A stretch of 64,000 bases of DNA from Rhizobium sp. ICMP 5592 (lineage in GTDB: Bacteria; Pseudomonadota; Alphaproteobacteria; Rhizobiales; Rhizobiaceae), in NCBI RefSeq assembly GCF_009498525.1, contig NZ_QSNT01000003.1, positions 1,033,671 to 1,097,670 of the forward strand, given 5' to 3'. Of the stretch, positions 61,572 through 64,000 are shown piece by piece. The notes under the pieces are model-generated. The model saw nothing but the letters and a program-made list of their open reading frames with translations. It did not search any database and had not been told where the DNA came from. Position 1 is the first letter of the stretch. Each line of letters begins with the position of its first letter. Position numbers and translations under genes: made by a program.

Positions 61572-62336
61572 ATGAACCGCTTGAATGGAAAAGTCGCAAT
61601 CGTCACCGGCGCCAGCTCCGGCATCGGCCACGCCACCGCAAAGCTCTTTGCCACCGAAGGCGCCAAAGTGATCGTCGGCGCTCGTCGCGGCGCCGAGCTT
61701 GAAAACCTTGTCGCTGATATCAAAGCCGCGGGCGGTGACGCAGCGGCTCTTGCAGGTGATGTGCGCTCGGAAGACTATCACAAGGCTCTGGTCGCGCTTG
61801 CGGTCGAGCATTACGGCAGGCTCGACATCGCCTTCAACAATGCCGGCACGCTCGGCGAAGCTGGCCCCAGCACCGAGGTTTCGGAGGCTGGCTTTGCCGA
61901 AGCGCTGGCGATCAACCTCACCGCCTCATTCCTCGCCGCCAAGCATCAGATCGGTGAAATGATCAAGCACGGTGGTGGCTCGGTCGTCTTCACCTCGACC
62001 TTCGTCGGCCATACCGTCGGTTTTCCGGGCGTTGCCGCCTATGCCGCCAGCAAGTCGGGTCTGATCGGCCTGACGCAGACGCTCGCCGCCGAATTCGGCC
62101 CGCAGAATGTCCGCGTCAATGCCATTCTGCCGGGCGCGGTCGACACGGACATGTATCGCGAGATGAACGATACGCCCGACAAGCAGGCTTTCGTGACCAA
62201 TCTGCATGCGCTGAAGCGGGTCTCCCGCCCCGAAGAGATTGCCCGCTCGGTCCTCTACCTCGCCTCAGATGATGCGAGCTTTGTCACCGGCACGGCCTCC
62301 TTGGTCGATGGCGGCGTGTCGATCACACGTACCTAA
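61572..62336 (+). CDS. Short-chain dehydrogenase/reductase (SDR)
   Basis: 254 aa classical SDR. NAD(P)-binding GASSGIGHATAKLFA (TGxxxGxG), FNNAGTLG (NNAG), the Ser of SVVFTSTFVG, YAASK (YxxxK) catalytic pair, and the C-terminal LASDDASFVTGTASLVDGGVSI. An Arg pair in VGARRGAE after the second strand favours NADP. Substrate unknown. GGAG lies 8 nt before the ATG. Confidence 0.9.
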   Translation: MNRLNGKVAIVTGASSGIGHATAKLFATEGAKVIVGARRGAELENLVADIKAAGGDAAALAGDVRSEDYHKALVALAVEHYGRLDIAFNNAGTLGEAGPSTEVSEAGFAEALAINLTASFLAAKHQIGEMIKHGGGSVVFTSTFVGHTVGFPGVAAYAASKSGLIGLTQTLAAEFGPQNVRVNAILPGAVDTDMYREMNDTPDKQAFVTNLHALKRVSRPEEIARSVLYLASDDASFVTGTASLVDGGVSITRT

Positions 62337-62380
62337 CCGCCTTCGCCACGCAATTGGCGCGATTGGCATGAAGACATAAA

Positions 62381-62411
62381 GACAGGCCGTGGATTTCTCT
62401 CGCGGCCTGTC
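62381..62411. terminator. Hairpin between convergent SDR and SnoaL genes
   Basis: Perfect 9-bp arms GACAGGCCG / CGGCCTGTC with a 13-nt loop, 44 nt after the SDR stop and 2 nt after the SnoaL stop. On the minus strand it is followed by TTTATG, so it is a modest terminator for the SnoaL gene and may serve both. Confidence 0.55.
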
Positions 62412-62413
62412 GC

Positions 62414-62869
62414 TCAGAACATCGTATTCGTGTTCATCGACTTCTCCGGGATCGGCTGAACCGAGTCCCAATGCTCCTCGATCTTGTTGTTCTCGACGCG
62501 GAAAATATCGACGATGGCGCTGCCCCTGTCGCCGGGTTCGCGAATGGCATGGACCCTCAGGATCACATAGTCACCATCGACCATTACCCGGGTAATTTCG
62601 CTCTTCGAATGCGGATAAGTTTTCTTCAGGAACTCGATGAAGCCCCGCAGACCTTCCGGGCCATCGGCGGCCAGCGGATTATGCTGAATATACTTTCCGA
62701 GATATTTTGAGGCGGCATCGAAATCCTTGTCATTCAACGCCTTCTGATAGAAATCCAGAACGATTTCCTTGTTCTTCTGCTCCTCTGGCGAATAGGTGCG
62801 CTCGGCCATGGCTGGCATGGCGGCGGCCAGAAGCGGCAGGGCGATCATCACGATCTTCATCAGTTTCAA
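62414..62869 (-). CDS. Secreted SnoaL-like (NTF2-fold) protein
   Basis: 151 aa. Signal peptide (MKLMKIVMIALPLLAAAMPAMAE, cleavage after AMA), then a SnoaL-like domain: NKEIVLDFYQKALNDKDFDAASKYLGKYIQHNPLAADGPEGLRGF, ITRVMVDGDYVILRVHA, IVDIFRVENNKIEEHWDSVQPIPE. This resembles the predicted SnoaL-like aldol-condensation proteins found next to SDRs. Periplasmic by its signal; function unknown. Confidence 0.82.
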   Translation of the reverse strand: MKLMKIVMIALPLLAAAMPAMAERTYSPEEQKNKEIVLDFYQKALNDKDFDAASKYLGKYIQHNPLAADGPEGLRGFIEFLKKTYPHSKSEITRVMVDGDYVILRVHAIREPGDRGSAIVDIFRVENNKIEEHWDSVQPIPEKSMNTNTMF

Positions 62870-63029
62870 GGCTTCACTCCTTTGGCGAACGTTCTCTCAG
62901 TGTTCGCTGACCCGGCGAAGCGCCGCAAGTGACAAAGCCGTGATTTCCCGCTGACCGCGACTGGCGATTGCCTATTGTCTGCCAAAGGCTTAGGCTCACA
63001 GCCATAAAAACAAGCGACGGGTTCGAGCC

Positions 63030-64000
63030 ATGGTTCTCGCGGGAAAACGCATTCTTCTGATCATTTCCGGTGGTATCGCGGCCTATAAGAGCCTCGACCT
63101 CATCCGGCGGCTGCGCGAGCGCGGCGCGAGCGTCCGCCCGGTGATGACGTCGGGCGCCCAGCAATTCGTCACGCCGCTTGCCGTTGGCGCGCTGGCTGCC
63201 GACCATGTCTTCACCGATCTATTCTCACGGCAGGACGAGCAGGATGTCGGCCATATCCGGCTGGCGCGCGACTGCGACCTGGTGTTGATCGCCCCGGCTA
63301 CCGCCGATCTGCTGGCGAAGATGGCGAACGGGCTGGCGGATGATCTTGCCTCGACGGTCCTGCTTGCGACCGACCGACCCGTGCTTGTGGCGCCCGCGAT
63401 GAACCCGAAAATGTGGGCGCATGCCGCGACGAAGCGCAATGTCGAGATATTGCGTGGCGACGGCATCCGCTTTGTCGGTCCGATGGTGGGAGAGATGGCG
63501 GAAAGCGCGGAGGCCGGCGCCGGCCGCATGGCCGAGCCGCTGGAGATCGTTGCCGCCGTCGAGATGCGGCTGGATGATGGGGCAAGACCGCTTGCTGGCC
63601 GCAAAGCTGTGGTCACCTCGGGGCCGACGCATGAGCCGATCGACCCGGTGCGCTATATCGCCAATCGCTCGTCGGGCCGACAGGGCCATGCCATCGCCTC
63701 GGCGCTCGCAGCCCTCGGCGCCGATGTCACCCTCGTTTCCGGCCCCGTTTCCATTCCCGACCCGACCGGTATGCGCGTCGTCCACGTCGAACGGGCGGAC
63801 GAGATGCGCGATGCCGTGCTCTCGGCCCTTCCGGCCGATATTGCGGTGATGGTCGCCGCCGTTGCCGACTGGAAGGTCGCCTCCGCCTCAGACCAGAAAA
63901 TCAAGAAGCATCCGGGCGAATCCATTCCCACACTGGCGCTTACCGAAAATCCGGACATCCTGAAGACCGTGGGACATCATACGCAACGGCCGAAGCTCGT
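63030..64000 (+). CDS. coaBC: Phosphopantothenoylcysteine decarboxylase/phosphopantothenate-cysteine ligase CoaBC (3' end beyond window)
   Basis: 323 codons visible, no stop before the right edge. The N-terminal flavoprotein CoaC domain begins MVLAGKRILLIISGGIAAYKSLDLIRRL and has APATADLLAKMANGLADDL and the active-site PAMNPKMW. The CoaB domain begins near residue 190 with GRKAVVTSGPTHEPIDPVRYIANRSSGRQG and continues into VMVAAVADWK and KIKKH. Makes 4'-phosphopantetheine from phosphopantothenate and cysteine. Usually follows ubiB in rhizobia; here 14.7 kb of other genes lie between. Confidence 0.95.
   Translation, partial: MVLAGKRILLIISGGIAAYKSLDLIRRLRERGASVRPVMTSGAQQFVTPLAVGALAADHVFTDLFSRQDEQDVGHIRLARDCDLVLIAPATADLLAKMANGLADDLASTVLLATDRPVLVAPAMNPKMWAHAATKRNVEILRGDGIRFVGPMVGEMAESAEAGAGRMAEPLEIVAAVEMRLDDGARPLAGRKAVVTSGPTHEPIDPVRYIANRSSGRQGHAIASALAALGADVTLVSGPVSIPDPTGMRVVHVERADEMRDAVLSALPADIAVMVAAVADWKVASASDQKIKKHPGESIPTLALTENPDILKTVGHHTQRPKL

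Noticed and set aside
48364..63029. Genomic island of phage or integrative-element type
   Set aside because: No integrase, transposase, tRNA gene, attachment repeat or phage gene; base composition looks by eye like that of the flanks.

Overview
The window is chromosomal DNA of an alphaproteobacterium of the Rhizobiaceae, most likely Rhizobium or a close relative. The evidence is the gene content and order (trpS-murJ-glnD, mutS next to an NADP malic enzyme of the Tme type, olsB for ornithine lipid, lptC-lptA-lptB-rpoN-hpf-ptsN, grpE/hrcA/rph, rpsT near dnaA, mutM/ubiE-ubiB), high GC with strong third-position bias, and rhizobial intergenic palindromic repeats. I see no rRNA, tRNA, CRISPR, insertion sequence, integrase or phage gene.

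Region 1 (1-24 kb) is core genome. A leftward run holds rimI (cut by the edge), tsaB, an Nfu-type Fe-S scaffold, a universal stress protein, trpS, a VOC protein, murJ, glnD, a small unknown gene and mutS. Divergent from mutS is maeB, then a class III cyclase. Leftward again are olsB, a hybrid histidine kinase and an overlapping operon of two RNA-methylase-type genes plus lspA. A CoxG-like protein, a GNAT enzyme and a soluble PAS-PAS chemoreceptor follow.

Region 2 (24-48 kb) is also core: lapA-domain protein, ihfB, sppA; lptC-lptA-lptB (LPS export), rpoN, hpf and ptsN, closed by a 20-bp-stem bidirectional terminator shared with grpE; a GFA protein, hrcA, rph, a RIME-type repeat, a VOC gene, rdgB, hemW, an EamA exporter with a divergent LysR regulator, a saccharopine-dehydrogenase-like enzyme, dnaA, rpsT, an enoyl-CoA hydratase, mutM, ubiE and ubiB. 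The 875 bp between rpsT and dnaA hold a leftward rho-independent terminator distinct from the rpsT terminator (a candidate small RNA) and a cluster of six GANTC sites in 127 bp.

Region 3 (48.4-63.0 kb) is accessory and separates ubiB from coaBC, which I recall as neighbours in other rhizobia. Its centre is a six-gene rightward operon (49718-57123) that matches, enzyme for enzyme, the five-step bacterial ergothioneine degradation pathway: a histidine-ammonia-lyase homologue whose MIO triad is replaced (ergothionase, releasing trimethylamine), a urocanase homologue lacking the active-site Cys (thiourocanate hydratase), a DUF917 protein (thiohydantoin desulfurising enzyme), a hydantoinase-like amidohydrolase and an M20 N-carbamoyl-amino-acid hydrolase yielding L-glutamate. 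A small TfoX-N-domain protein of unknown role sits inside the operon. A cupin is divergent from the operon across a symmetric, operator-like element. No transporter or dedicated regulator is adjacent. The rest of the region holds a SpeE-like protein, a VOC protein, an MFS exporter with divergent LysR, a LysR/SDR pair and a secreted SnoaL-like protein. coaBC resumes the core genome and runs off the right edge.
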